DNA of 64,000 nucleotides from Brevundimonas sp. (GCF_027484365.1 NZ_JAIXTC010000030.1:124001-188000), one strand, 5' to 3'. Counted from the stretch's first letter, positions 7,560 to 16,390 are shown. The notes: generated by a model not told the origin, from the letters alone. Made by a program: numbers and translations.

Positions 7560-10016
7560 CTAACGCAAGCCGTTTGATCCATAGCCTGACCCTCCAAAAG
7601 TGGCGAGGTTTAGACGGAAGTAGACGCCATCGGACGGGCCGGTGGGGCTGACCCGTGTGTTGTCGCGCCGATAGCCCACCTCAATGCGGAAACAGTCGTC
7701 GTCGAACACGACGCCGACTTCGGAGCGCGTGATCAGGTCGCGCTCCAGATCGGCGATGCCGGCGACGGCCACGCCCCAGTTTCCGGCGACGAACTGCTGG
7801 GCCGCCAGCTGAACGAATTCATAGTTTCGGTTGAGCGGTCCATCCAGCGGATTGGACCGGTCGACGATATAGCTGGCGGTGGCGAGGTTGCGGCGACCCC
7901 AGCGCCCATCCACGGCCATCTCGGCACGGCGGATATCGCCGGAACCGTCGACTGTCGCATGGCCCCAGCCGCGGATGCGATCGGACGGCTGGAAGCTGCC
8001 CTGGACCACCCAGTCGGAGGTCTGGGCCGCCAGGCCGGACGGGTCGTAGAGGTTGTTCGGCGCGTCCGGGATGGGGATGCGGAAGGCGTCCTGCTCGGCG
8101 TCTCGCATACTCCGGCCGACAAACAGGCTGGCGGTGCGTCCCTCGCTCCAGCGCAGGGTGGTCCGTACGCCGGCAGTCAGGCGAATGCCGCCTTCGAGCA
8201 GGTCATATCCGGGGAAACGGTCGATCCGGAACAGGGACGATTCGTCGAGCTCCAGCGTCTGGGCGTCCTCGACCGGGATGCGGAAATCCAGATCGGGATC
8301 CGTCGAGATCGAAATCTGGCCGAGCGGCTCGACGATGACGTCCGCCCCGTCACTGAGGCGTCGGATCAGAGGATAGCTGACGTCGAGGCCGAGGGTGGCG
8401 CGACCGCGTGTGATCGTCTCGTCGGCCAGGCCCAGGACCGGCGGCAGGTCGGCGACGGAATACATGTCGACCCGCCCGTCGACGAACGGCTCGTAGCGGA
8501 TACCGGCCGGGGAGGTGAAGCTGCGACGCCAGTCCAGCTGGCCGGTCACGCGTCGGCTGTCGACGCCGGGCAGGCCGAAGGTCGTCGCCGACGTCGGAAT
8601 GATCTCGGGTCGCAGCACCGGGCTGCCGAAATACTCGTCGCGATAGAGGGAGACGGCCGAGCCGCGAAGACGCAGGCGACCGCCCAGAACCGGGCCCGAC
8701 GGCTCCCACCGGGCGTCGATCAGGGGGGCGACGACCGGAAGCGTGCCGTCGGACTCGAAGATGTTCAGAGCCGGTGTCACATCGTTGAAGACGGCGACGC
8801 GCAGGCTCTGGATCGAGAAGGCGGCGATCGACAGGTAGGAGCGGGCCGTCTGCCGTTCTGCATAGACCTGGCTGATGAGGCGGCGCTGGTCGCCGTAGTA
8901 GAGGCCGTTGTCCTGATAGGGGTCGATGACGTCGTATCGGTCGAACAGGGTCTTGTCCGACGTTCGCTCGGCCGTGAAGCCCCAGCGCCACGGACCGGCC
9001 GGATCGAACCGGCCGTAACCGAGGAAATAGCTGCGGCTGGTGCGGTCGCCGAAGTCGACGTTCGACTCGGCGCGTCCGTCGCCGTTCATATCGAAGTCGC
9101 CGAAATTCTGGGCATAGGTATAGCCACCCCGGGCCACGATGGTCCCCTCGGCGAAGCGGCGACGCCATTGCAGGTTCAGGAAGGGCAGGACCCGGGTGTT
9201 GAACTGGGGGCTGATCAGCCAGTCCTCGGACGCGGAGATGATATTCAGATAGGGCGTCTCCACCGACACCCCGCGCCCGTCGTCGTAATTGAAGATCGGG
9301 ATCAGAAAGCCCGACGCCCGGTCCACCGTGGGATCGGGATGGGCGAAGAATGGCGTCCACAGAACCGGAACGCCGCCGACCTTGAACACGGCGTTGCGGT
9401 ACAGGATCGCTCGCAGCTCCTCGTCCTGCACCACCTTCTCGGCCTGGATCGAGATGCTGGGCGTCTTCGGATTGCCTTCGGCGTCGCAGATCGGGCAGGG
9501 GGTGAAGAGGGCGTAGTTCAGCTCGTTGACGTTCTCGGACCGCCGCACGGCGGTGGCAGCCATCAGGCTGGCCCCGCTGGTCGTGCGGGTGGCGAAGTCG
9601 ACGGCGACCCCGGCCCGCAGATCCGAATCGAGCTCCAGGTGGCTGGCGAAGACGGTGTTGCGGTCGGGATCGACCAGTTCGACCTCGCCGTCCGCCGTGC
9701 CGATCCCTTGGGCGATGTCGAAGGTGACGGCGCGGCCACGCAGGCTGTGGCCCTGGAAACGGGCGTAGACGCGGTCCTGTTCGCCCGTCGCGCTGATCAC
9801 GTCGCCCTGACGTCCCGCAGTGTCGGCCTCGATATAGATGGCGTCCGGCGGCAGGCCGTCGGTCTGAACGGCAGGGGCCGTGGTTTGAGCGGGAGCGGGC
9901 GCTGTCTGAGCGAGGGCGGGCAGGGGCGCGCAGGCGAGCGCGGCCGCACCGGCCAGAAGCCGGTTCCGCAGCAGGGTCTTGCGAGAAACGGCGCCTTCAG
10001 CCCGCATGAATTCCAA
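7560..10016 (-). CDS. lptD: LPS-assembly outer-membrane protein LptD
   Basis: This 818-residue beta-barrel inserts lipopolysaccharide into the outer leaflet at the end of the Lpt bridge. A signal peptide of about 35 residues ends near ALPALAQ. The N-terminal OstA/LptA-like periplasmic domain (around residues 55-140, with IYIEADTAGRQGDVISATGEQ and GTADGEVEL) is followed by a long LptD barrel with the conserved FAHPDPTVDRASGFLIP region near the plug/barrel junction. A CPICD segment gives two Cys residues. Gene order lptF-lptG-lptD-surA strongly supports the call. The stop region happens to contain CTTGCGTTA, a chance match to the motif described for the later island. Confidence 0.95.
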   Translation of the reverse strand: MEFMRAEGAVSRKTLLRNRLLAGAAALACAPLPALAQTAPAPAQTTAPAVQTDGLPPDAIYIEADTAGRQGDVISATGEQDRVYARFQGHSLRGRAVTFDIAQGIGTADGEVELVDPDRNTVFASHLELDSDLRAGVAVDFATRTTSGASLMAATAVRRSENVNELNYALFTPCPICDAEGNPKTPSISIQAEKVVQDEELRAILYRNAVFKVGGVPVLWTPFFAHPDPTVDRASGFLIPIFNYDDGRGVSVETPYLNIISASEDWLISPQFNTRVLPFLNLQWRRRFAEGTIVARGGYTYAQNFGDFDMNGDGRAESNVDFGDRTSRSYFLGYGRFDPAGPWRWGFTAERTSDKTLFDRYDVIDPYQDNGLYYGDQRRLISQVYAERQTARSYLSIAAFSIQSLRVAVFNDVTPALNIFESDGTLPVVAPLIDARWEPSGPVLGGRLRLRGSAVSLYRDEYFGSPVLRPEIIPTSATTFGLPGVDSRRVTGQLDWRRSFTSPAGIRYEPFVDGRVDMYSVADLPPVLGLADETITRGRATLGLDVSYPLIRRLSDGADVIVEPLGQISISTDPDLDFRIPVEDAQTLELDESSLFRIDRFPGYDLLEGGIRLTAGVRTTLRWSEGRTASLFVGRSMRDAEQDAFRIPIPDAPNNLYDPSGLAAQTSDWVVQGSFQPSDRIRGWGHATVDGSGDIRRAEMAVDGRWGRRNLATASYIVDRSNPLDGPLNRNYEFVQLAAQQFVAGNWGVAVAGIADLERDLITRSEVGVVFDDDCFRIEVGYRRDNTRVSPTGPSDGVYFRLNLATFGGSGYGSNGLR

Positions 10017-10046
10017 CTGTTCCTTTAGGCCCCCGCCAGGGTCCGC

Positions 10047-11195
10047 TTAGCCGTCTTCGGTATAGAACAGCAAGGTGAAGGCGGCGAGCGCCGTGAGGAT
10101 CGCCGGCAACCAGGCCGCGACGAACGGCGGCACCACCTCGGCCGAGCCCATGGCGGCCGAGAACTGGTTCAGGAAGAAAAAGGCGAAGCCCAGCACCACG
10201 GCGGCCACGGCCATGCGGGCCAGATCGCCCAGCCGCATCAGTCGCAACGAGAAGGCCGCGGCCAGGATCGTCATGGCGGCGAAGGCCAGGGGCGTGGACA
10301 GTAGCGACTGAAGCCGGAGCCGATAGGCGGTCGAGGAGAAGCCTGCGGCCTCGATCCGCCGGATCTGGCCGGGCAGCGACCAGAAGGGCGTCGACTGGGG
10401 CCGTGCGAAACGCTCGAACGCTTCTTCGTCGGCCAGGGCGGACGGCAGGTCGAGGGTGGCGTAGCGGACCGCGCGTTGACCGGTCTGGGCCCCGACGGCG
10501 TCGAACAGCCGCCAGCGCCCGGCGCTGAGGCTGGCAGAGGGAGCATCGATCCGTTCGGTGAACTGGCGACGGCCCTGCGGGTCGGTGGCGTAGATGAAGA
10601 AGGTCACGTCCAGCAGGCGGGCGTTGGCGCGGTCCTGACGGCCTGCGCGGATGACCATCTGACGTGGGCCCTCGCCCTCGCGCAGCCAGATCGCCTGCTG
10701 TTCCTCGGCGCCCAGGACCGAGCCGGAGATGCGGGCGCGCTCACGCTGGAACAGGCCATCGCCCGAAGCAGCGACCGGGCCGATCACCGTCACTGTGAGC
10801 ACGCCGAGCACGAGCGCCGCCCCCGCCGCCGGCAGAACGAACCGCCAGGCGGAGACGCCGGCCGCCCGCATGGCGACAAGCTCGGACCGGCGGTTCAATC
10901 CGACGAAGGCCGCCAGGGTGCCGAACAGGAAGACGAAGGGCAGCAACTGTACGATCACCGCCGGCGACTTCAGCAGCATCAGGCCGAAGATCCGAAGGCC
11001 CGAGAGGTCGGTGTCGGAGCCCAGGCCCCGCGAGATCTCCACGAAGTCGATCAGCATCACGAGGGCGGCAATGACCGCGAGCGCGACCCCAAGCGAGCGG
11101 GTCAGCTGGATCAGGACATAGCGCTCGATCCGTCCGAGACGCAGGGCGCTCAGCACGTGCCGGGGGGCGTCGGCGATGGATCCGAAGCCGCTCAT
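10047..11195 (-). CDS. lptG: LPS export ABC transporter permease LptG
   Basis: The 382-residue inner-membrane YjgP/YjgQ-family permease pairs with LptF and the LptB ATPase to lift LPS from the inner membrane onto the Lpt bridge. It starts with a cytoplasmic segment and IERYVLIQLTRSLGVALAVIAALVMLIDFVEI, the usual first transmembrane helix of LptG. It has a central periplasmic jelly-roll domain between two groups of helices and ends with three closely spaced helices. The start overlaps the lptF stop by four bases (ATGA), indicating translational coupling. The lptF-lptG order places this gene as lptG. Confidence 0.93.
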   Translation of the reverse strand: MSGFGSIADAPRHVLSALRLGRIERYVLIQLTRSLGVALAVIAALVMLIDFVEISRGLGSDTDLSGLRIFGLMLLKSPAVIVQLLPFVFLFGTLAAFVGLNRRSELVAMRAAGVSAWRFVLPAAGAALVLGVLTVTVIGPVAASGDGLFQRERARISGSVLGAEEQQAIWLREGEGPRQMVIRAGRQDRANARLLDVTFFIYATDPQGRRQFTERIDAPSASLSAGRWRLFDAVGAQTGQRAVRYATLDLPSALADEEAFERFARPQSTPFWSLPGQIRRIEAAGFSSTAYRLRLQSLLSTPLAFAAMTILAAAFSLRLMRLGDLARMAVAAVVLGFAFFFLNQFSAAMGSAEVVPPFVAAWLPAILTALAAFTLLFYTEDG

Positions 11196-12325
11196 GCGAA
11201 CCGCGCCTTCAATCGGGCCAGAGGCGACCAGACTTTCGACCGGCGGGGCTTCAGCGCCCGGAACAGGAGACGCAGGGCGAGGGCGGTGGCCACGACGGGC
11301 AGCAGATACTGGAAGACGTTCAGCCAGCTGTTCCAGGCGCTGGCGGCGACGACGACGTAGCCGAAGATGCGAACCAGAAGGAAGGCGGCGGACGCCTTGG
11401 CGATCCGCGAACCGTAGCCGGTGCGGTTGAAAGCGCCGCCCATGATGGCGGCCAGGGCCATGGCCATGGCGGTCAGGGCATAGAGGGGCGAGGACAGGCG
11501 GCTGTGCGCCTCGGCCAGGAGTTCGCCGCGGGGCGCGGTGTCACGAATCAGCGCCGGCGTAGGGTTGAACAACTGGGTGATCCAGAGATCGGCAGGCTTG
11601 TAGCGGATATGCTCGTCGTTGCTGACATAGGGCGCGAGCTGGAAGACCCAGCCATCGAACGACAGCTGGTTCAGCACGCCTTTGGAATCGTACTCCTGCC
11701 AGGAACCCTGTTTCATGGTCAGGACCGGCTGGCCATCGACGCGGCCGAAACGCGCCTCGGTGGCATCCAAGGTCGTGACCTTGTCGCCGTCCTGGACGTA
11801 GATGAAGAGGTTCTTGAGCAGGCCGTTCTGTTCGATCTGCTGGACATAGACGGTCAGGCCGTTGGGACCCTGAACGAAGCGCCCCTCCTCGACCAGCAGG
11901 GCGGCAAGGTCGGTGCGGATCTCGAACGCCTGTTCCCGGGCGGTGCGCTGGGCCCAGGGCTGGATCAGGACGTTGGTCGCCAAGGCCGTGAGAGCCACCG
12001 CAAGGGCCAGTCGGGCCGAGGGGGCGATCATCTGCCAGCGCGACATGCCGCTGGCATAGGCGGCGGTCAGTTCCTGTTCGCGCTGCAGCCGGGTCAGGGC
12101 GATCAGGGCACCGACGAAAAGGCCGATCGGGAGGATGACGCTGAACAACTGAGGCACGGCCAGCAGGGTCAGCTTCAGCATGACCCAGACGCTCTGGCCG
12201 CGTTCAACGATGACCTCGAGCTGGTCCAGACTCTGGCTCAGCAGCCCGATTCCGACCAGCGATCCGCACGCCGCCAGGACGGGCAAACTGATCTGTCGGA
12301 AAAGGTAGCGTTGGATCAGGGTCAT
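11192..12325 (-). CDS. lptF: LPS export ABC transporter permease LptF
   Basis: The YjgP/YjgQ-family permease is about 377 residues from the start MTLIQRYLFRQISLPVLAA. The open frame extends 64 codons upstream but that part has no family resemblance and runs into the pepA promoter region, so the ATG at 12325 is preferred. Six transmembrane helices flank a periplasmic jelly-roll domain, and LQREQELTAAYASGMSRWQ is the conserved coupling-helix region that contacts LptB. It is the first gene of the minus-strand block ending in rsmA and is partner to LptG. Confidence 0.93.
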   Translation of the reverse strand: MTLIQRYLFRQISLPVLAACGSLVGIGLLSQSLDQLEVIVERGQSVWVMLKLTLLAVPQLFSVILPIGLFVGALIALTRLQREQELTAAYASGMSRWQMIAPSARLALAVALTALATNVLIQPWAQRTAREQAFEIRTDLAALLVEEGRFVQGPNGLTVYVQQIEQNGLLKNLFIYVQDGDKVTTLDATEARFGRVDGQPVLTMKQGSWQEYDSKGVLNQLSFDGWVFQLAPYVSNDEHIRYKPADLWITQLFNPTPALIRDTAPRGELLAEAHSRLSSPLYALTAMAMALAAIMGGAFNRTGYGSRIAKASAAFLLVRIFGYVVVAASAWNSWLNVFQYLLPVVATALALRLLFRALKPRRSKVWSPLARLKARFA

Positions 12326-12467
12326 GCGGGCGATGAAATCACCCGGTTGCGGGCGCGGACGTTGCGGCGCATCTAATACACATCCGGGCGCACCGCCGAC
12401 AATGGCAGGTGTGACCACCCACAGTTCAACGACCGGGAGTCCATCCCGGCTGGAGTATGCTTTGTCC
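12326..12467. promoter_or_regulatory. Divergent promoter region, lptF and pepA
   Basis: These 142 bases separate the start codons of lptF (minus) and pepA (plus), so they should carry promoters in both directions. I see no strongly conserved -35/-10 pair and no clear operator palindrome. The assignment rests on the gene arrangement alone. Confidence 0.5.
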
Positions 12468-13940
12468 ATGAAGATCGATTTTGTCGCCGAAGCCGGCGCA
12501 GCAGGCGTTCTCGCCATCCTCGTCCATGACGGTCGCAGCCTGGCCGGTGCGGGCGGCGATCACGACGCCGCGGCCGGTGGCGCGCTGACGCGGGCGATGT
12601 CCACGAGCCGCTTCACCGGCGGAGCCAATTCCAGCCTGATCGTCGCCGCGCCCTCGGGTGTGAAGGCCGACAGCATCGTGCTGGTCGGTGCGGGCGAGGC
12701 CGGCAAGTTTGACGAACTGGCGCTCGAGACCGCCGCCGGCGCCGCCTATAACGCCGTGAAGCTGTCGGGCGCAGAGACCCTGACGATCGATCTCGGCCAC
12801 CTGTCCGCCGCCGAGGCCGCGCGCGCCGCCTTCGCCGTGCGTCTGGCCGCCTACCGGTTCGACAAATACCGGACCAGGGAAAAGCCGGACAAGATTCCGT
12901 CGATCCAGACCGTCCAGATCCTCACCGGGGACGTCGCCGGCGCCCAGGCCGCGCTGGAGCCTCTGAACGCCGTCGCCGACGCGGTCTATTTCTCGCGCGA
13001 TCTGGTCGCCGAGCCCGCCAACATCCTCTACCCGGCCGAGTTCGCCCGTCGGGTCAAGGAGCTGGAGCGTCTGGGCCTGAAGGTCGAGATCCTCGGCGAA
13101 AAGGAGATGGAGGCCCTGGGCATGCATGTCCTGCTGGGCGTGGGGCAGGGGTCAGTTCGCGAGAGCCAGCTGGCCGTCATCCAGTGGAACGGCGGCACGG
13201 CCGGAGACGCGCCGATCGCCTTCGTCGGCAAGGGCGTCTGCTTCGACACCGGCGGCATCTCGATCAAGCCGGCCGCCGGCATGGAAGACATGATCTGGGA
13301 CATGGGCGGCGCGGCCGCCGTGGCCGGATTGATGCACGCGCTGGCCGGCCGCAAGGCGAAGGTCAACGCGGTCGGCGTTCTCGGTCTGGTCGAGAACATG
13401 CCGGACGGCAACGCCCAGCGTCCGGGCGACATCGTCACGTCGATGTCGGGTCAGACAGTCGAGGTGATCAACACCGACGCCGAGGGTCGCCTCGTCCTCG
13501 CCGACGCCCTCTGGTACACGCAGGACCGGTTCAAGCCGAAGTTCATGGTCGACCTGGCGACGCTCACCGGCGCCATGATCATCGCTCTGGGCCTGGATTA
13601 CGCCGGGGTGTTCTCGAACTCCGACGAACTGGCCGACGCCATCCTGGCCGCCGGCCCCAAGGTCAACGAGAACGTCTGGCGCATGCCGCTGCCGCCGCAG
13701 TACGACAAGATCATGGACAGCGTGAACGCCGATGTGAAGAACTCGGCCGGTCGCGACGGCGGGTCGATCACCGCCGGCCTGTTCCTGCAGCGCTTCACCA
13801 ACGGCGTGCCGTGGGCCCACATCGACATCGCGCCCGTCGCCTGGGTCTCGAAGTCGACGCGGACGACGGTGCCCGACGGCCCGGTGGGCTGGGGCGTCCG
13901 TCTGCTGGATCGCATGGTGGCCGACACCTACGAAGGCTGA
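12468..13940 (+). CDS. pepA: Leucyl aminopeptidase (M17 family)
   Basis: This 490-residue cytosolic enzyme removes N-terminal residues from peptides with a two-metal (Zn/Mn) centre. The catalytic C-terminal domain shows FVGKGVCFDTGGISIKP (about 252-268, metal-binding Lys255 and Asp260), DMGGAAAV, and the M17 signature NTDAEGRL (335-342) with two metal ligands and the catalytic Arg. The N-terminal macro-like domain is present. The start MKIDFVAEAG was chosen because the 48 upstream in-frame codons lack family similarity. The gene is divergent from lptF and runs into holC with two bases between; pepA-holC is a common proteobacterial pair. Confidence 0.95.
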   Translation: MKIDFVAEAGAAGVLAILVHDGRSLAGAGGDHDAAAGGALTRAMSTSRFTGGANSSLIVAAPSGVKADSIVLVGAGEAGKFDELALETAAGAAYNAVKLSGAETLTIDLGHLSAAEAARAAFAVRLAAYRFDKYRTREKPDKIPSIQTVQILTGDVAGAQAALEPLNAVADAVYFSRDLVAEPANILYPAEFARRVKELERLGLKVEILGEKEMEALGMHVLLGVGQGSVRESQLAVIQWNGGTAGDAPIAFVGKGVCFDTGGISIKPAAGMEDMIWDMGGAAAVAGLMHALAGRKAKVNAVGVLGLVENMPDGNAQRPGDIVTSMSGQTVEVINTDAEGRLVLADALWYTQDRFKPKFMVDLATLTGAMIIALGLDYAGVFSNSDELADAILAAGPKVNENVWRMPLPPQYDKIMDSVNADVKNSAGRDGGSITAGLFLQRFTNGVPWAHIDIAPVAWVSKSTRTTVPDGPVGWGVRLLDRMVADTYEG

Positions 13941-13942
13941 CC

Positions 13943-14404
13943 GTGGCCGAAGGTTCGGGCGAGATCTGGTTCTATCACCTGGAGCGATCCACCCTGGATC
14001 AGGTCCTGCCCGAACTGCTGGACCGCACCCTTCAGCGGGGGTGGAAGGCGCGCGTCAGGGTCGCGGACCCCGATGCGCGCGAGGCCATCGACGAACGGCT
14101 CTGGACCTGGCGGGACGACAGCTTCCTGGCCCACGGCCTTTCCGACCAACCCCATCCGGAGCGCCAGCCGATCCTGCTGACGGCGGGCGACGAGAACCCG
14201 AACGGGTCTCAGGCGCTCTTCATCGTCGACGGCTCTGACATGAGCCTCACAGAGGAGTTCGAGCGGTGCTTCATCATCTTCGACGGTCGCGACGAGACCG
14301 CGCTGCATCGGGCACGGGAACGCTGGAAGGCTCTGAAGGGGCAGGGGGCCAACCTCGCCTACTGGAAACAGTCGGACGAGGGGCGCTGGGAAAAGGCGGC
14401 CTGA
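13943..14404 (+). CDS. holC: DNA polymerase III subunit chi
   Basis: This 153-residue protein has the chi fold landmarks: IWFYHLERSTLDQVLPELL at the start, then RTLQRGWKARVRVAD, LWTWRDDSFLAHG, QPILLT, NGSQALFIVDG, and the C-terminal RARERWKALKGQGANLAYWKQ. Chi links the clamp loader to single-strand-binding protein during replication. The start is a GTG two bases after the pepA stop, leaving a tight pepA-holC operon. Length is normal for alphaproteobacterial HolC. Confidence 0.93.
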   Translation: MAEGSGEIWFYHLERSTLDQVLPELLDRTLQRGWKARVRVADPDAREAIDERLWTWRDDSFLAHGLSDQPHPERQPILLTAGDENPNGSQALFIVDGSDMSLTEEFERCFIIFDGRDETALHRARERWKALKGQGANLAYWKQSDEGRWEKAA

Positions 14405-14724
14405 TCGGGGCCTTGTTCCTGGCGGCCTGTTCGTCGACGCCGGCGCCGGTCGCCGAGGTCCCTGCGGCGTCGGTGGTCGCCGAGGCCGAGGCGAACCAGC
14501 CGGTCGGATCGCATATGCCGGACGGAGAGGCCGACCTCTGCAAGGCGGCCGACTTCCAGTATCTGGTCGGCAAGCACCGGAACGAGATCCCGGTGCCGGT
14601 CGAGGTGGTCAACCGCCGGGTGGTCTGCACGACCTGCCCCGTGACGATGGACTTCTCGCCCCATCGGCTGAACATCTTCTACAATGCCCAAACCGGTCTG
14701 GTGGAGCAGGTCCGATGCGGGTAG
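14386..14724 (+). CDS. I78-family peptidase-inhibitor-like lipoprotein, first copy
   Basis: The protein ends with an I78 (elafin/potato-inhibitor-like) domain: LVGKHRNEIPVP..., PHRLNIFYNAQTGLVEQVRCG. It begins with a lipoprotein signal (GLIGALFLAACSS, lipobox LAAC), so it is probably an outer-membrane or periplasmic lipoprotein that could inhibit serine proteases. The start is uncertain. No ATG lies upstream in frame; a CTG at 14386 gives an ideal short signal peptide (about 112 residues), while a GTG at 14266 would overlap holC heavily. An unusual CTTC motif sits where most relatives have no Cys pair. It overlaps holC and the next paralogue. Confidence 0.7.
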   Translation: MGKGGLIGALFLAACSSTPAPVAEVPAASVVAEAEANQPVGSHMPDGEADLCKAADFQYLVGKHRNEIPVPVEVVNRRVVCTTCPVTMDFSPHRLNIFYNAQTGLVEQVRCG

Positions 14725-14987
14725 TCGCCGGACTGCTGCTGGGCGGAGCGCTGCTGGCGGGCTGTGCGCCTACCCCGGTGCCCGAACCCCCCGGGCCACA
14801 GCGTTGCGACGCGGCGGCGGCTCGGTCCCTGATCGGGAGCCATCGCGGCGCGGTTGATTTCGCCGCCGGGGCCGATGTGCGCTTCGTCTGCACGACCTGC
14901 TCGGCGACCGAGGACTATCGCCCCAACCGGCTGAACATCCGCTTCGAGGAGGCCACCGGGATCATCCGCAGCGTTGACTGCGGCTGA
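14715..14987 (+). CDS. I78-family peptidase-inhibitor-like lipoprotein, second copy
   Basis: This 90-residue protein starts with a clear lipoprotein signal (MRVVAGLLLGGALLAGCAP, lipobox LAGC) and carries one I78-type domain (RSLIGSHRGAVDF..., RPNRLNIRFEEATGIIRSVDCG). It is a tandem paralogue of the preceding gene: both keep CTTC before the TxD/TED segment and one Cys near each end of the domain. The start overlaps the upstream stop by ten bases, so the two are co-translated. Protease inhibition is the family expectation only; the extra cysteines could instead form disulfides or bind metal. Confidence 0.8.
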   Translation: MRVVAGLLLGGALLAGCAPTPVPEPPGPQRCDAAAARSLIGSHRGAVDFAAGADVRFVCTTCSATEDYRPNRLNIRFEEATGIIRSVDCG

Positions 14988-15005
14988 CCCCGGCCCGCCT
15001 GGAGC

Positions 15006-16217
15006 CTACCAGCGCCAGGCGTCGTGGATGACCTCGAGGATGTAGCCGTCGTACTCGTCGATCAGATAGATCGTCGTGTCGACCGCCACCCACCGGGTCC
15101 CCGGAGGCGGGTAGCCGAGGCCGTAGGTACGGTAATCATTGAGGGTGTAGCGCCAGAAAATCGAGGGCAGGTAGTCGCCCTGGTACCAGCGCTGGCCCCA
15201 GTAGTTCCGCGGCACCGAGTAGTAGCCGTAGTTCGGCGCGAAATAGAAGCCGAACCGGTAGCCGGTGTAGCCCCGGAAGCCGCGATCGTTGCGCCACCAG
15301 TCGTTCGAGCGGCCGCGGTTCCAGTCGCGGCGCCAGTCGTTCTGGTTCCAGCGGTTGCCCCAGCCGTTGTAGTCGCGGCGACCGTTGCGGTCGCTCTGCC
15401 AGTTGCGGCCGCCGTTGTTGCGGTCGCGATCCCAGCCGCCGTTGTTCCGGCCGTTGTTGTCGTTCCAGCCGCCGTTGCCCCGCCCATCGTTGCCGCGATC
15501 CCGGCGGTCATTGCCGCGGTTCCAGTCCTGGCCGCGTCCGTCGCGACCCTGGTTGTCGCGGTTCCAGCCGCCGTTGTTGTCCCGGCCGCGTCCGTCGTTG
15601 CCGCGGTTCCAGTCCTGGCCGTCGTTGCCGCGTCCGCGTCCGCCGCGATCCTGGCCCGGCGTGGGGACGGGAGGCGTCACGACCGGCGGATTCTCCCGGT
15701 TCCAGCGGCCGGGGCCGTTGCCGGTCTCGGTGTCGCCGCCGCGGTTCCAGCCGCCGCCGTTGCCGCCGCCGCGATCACCGCCACGGTCGCCGCCGCCGTT
15801 CCAGCCGCCATTGCCGCCGCCCTGACCCCCGCGATCACCGCCGCGGTCGCCGCCGCCGTTCCAGCCGCCATTGCCGCCGCCCTGACCGCCACGATCACCG
15901 CCGCCGTTGTTTCCGCCACGATCACCGCCGCGGTCGCCACCGCCACGCCCGCCGCGATCTCCGCCCCCGCCGCCGCGACGGTCCTGGACGTCCTGGACCT
16001 GCGGGCGCGGCTGGTCGAAGCGCGGCGCCGGTGTCGGAGGGGGCGTGTTCTCGTCCGGCTGGAAGCGGCCGCCGGCATCGTTGAACGGCGGAGGCGGAGG
16101 CGGAGAGGACTCCTCGTTCACCGTGGCCACGTCTTCCTGGGCCAGGGCCAGTGTGGGCAGGCCCGCCGGGATGGCCAGGGCGGCCAGTGCGGCGAAGGCC
16201 GTCAGCATCGATTTCAT
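15006..16217 (-). CDS. Glycine-rich exported protein with C-terminal RcnB-like domain
   Basis: The protein is about 403 residues from the start MKSMLTAFAALAALAIPAG, a Sec signal cut near LALAQ. After a Pro-rich patch comes a low-complexity region of some 250 residues built from Gly, Asn, Arg, Asp and Trp (GGDRGGQGGGNGGWNGG repeats, then WNRGNDGRGRDNN repeats). The last 75 residues, including YGLGYPPPGTRWVAVDTTIYLIDEYDGYILEVI, match the RcnB/YidE-like domain of periplasmic proteins first described in nickel/cobalt homeostasis. Relatives are usually near 120-250 residues, so the repeat region is a large expansion. Function is unknown; an envelope role is likely. Confidence 0.8.
   Translation of the reverse strand: MKSMLTAFAALAALAIPAGLPTLALAQEDVATVNEESSPPPPPPFNDAGGRFQPDENTPPPTPAPRFDQPRPQVQDVQDRRGGGGGDRGGRGGGDRGGDRGGNNGGGDRGGQGGGNGGWNGGGDRGGDRGGQGGGNGGWNGGGDRGGDRGGGNGGGWNRGGDTETGNGPGRWNRENPPVVTPPVPTPGQDRGGRGRGNDGQDWNRGNDGRGRDNNGGWNRDNQGRDGRGQDWNRGNDRRDRGNDGRGNGGWNDNNGRNNGGWDRDRNNGGRNWQSDRNGRRDYNGWGNRWNQNDWRRDWNRGRSNDWWRNDRGFRGYTGYRFGFYFAPNYGYYSVPRNYWGQRWYQGDYLPSIFWRYTLNDYRTYGLGYPPPGTRWVAVDTTIYLIDEYDGYILEVIHDAWRW
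15781..15900. repeat. 60-bp tandem duplication inside the RcnB-like gene
   Basis: Bases 15781-15840 and 15841-15900 are two adjacent 60-base units that differ at about four positions. They encode two 20-residue Gly/Asn/Asp/Arg blocks with one Trp each. Shorter degenerate copies continue on both sides (about 15720-15960), and a second family of shorter WNRGND-coding units occupies about 15490-15650. The period is a multiple of three, so gain or loss keeps the reading frame. Confidence 0.85.
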
Positions 16218-16390
16218 TTCGTTTCTTCCCCGCACGCCGGTTCCCCGGCGGCTCGCGATCACGGTCGTCTCTTGTCCATGAACGGTGGCTGAACGACGGT
16301 TCAGGCGCGTCTGACGGTTCGTGACGGGCTTGCGGCCAGGGTTCGGTCGGCCCAGATCAGAGGCCTGATCCCACCGCCGGAGACGCCGCC

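Noticed and set aside
7558..7575. CTTGCGTTA match to the island motif at the lptD 3' end
   Set aside because: It lies within the last codons and stop of lptD, its second half does not match, and one 9-base chance match in 64 kb is expected.
7959..10028. A 689-codon open frame on the plus strand
   Set aside because: It is antisense to lptD throughout and has no recognisable motif or conserved start.
15720..15960. Possible CRISPR-like regular repeats
   Set aside because: Units are contiguous and in-frame coding repeats without unique spacers; no cas genes are present.
15024..16292. Long plus-strand frame of Ala/Val/Pro repeats
   Set aside because: It is the antisense of the glycine-rich RcnB-like gene; its repeats mirror that gene's codons.
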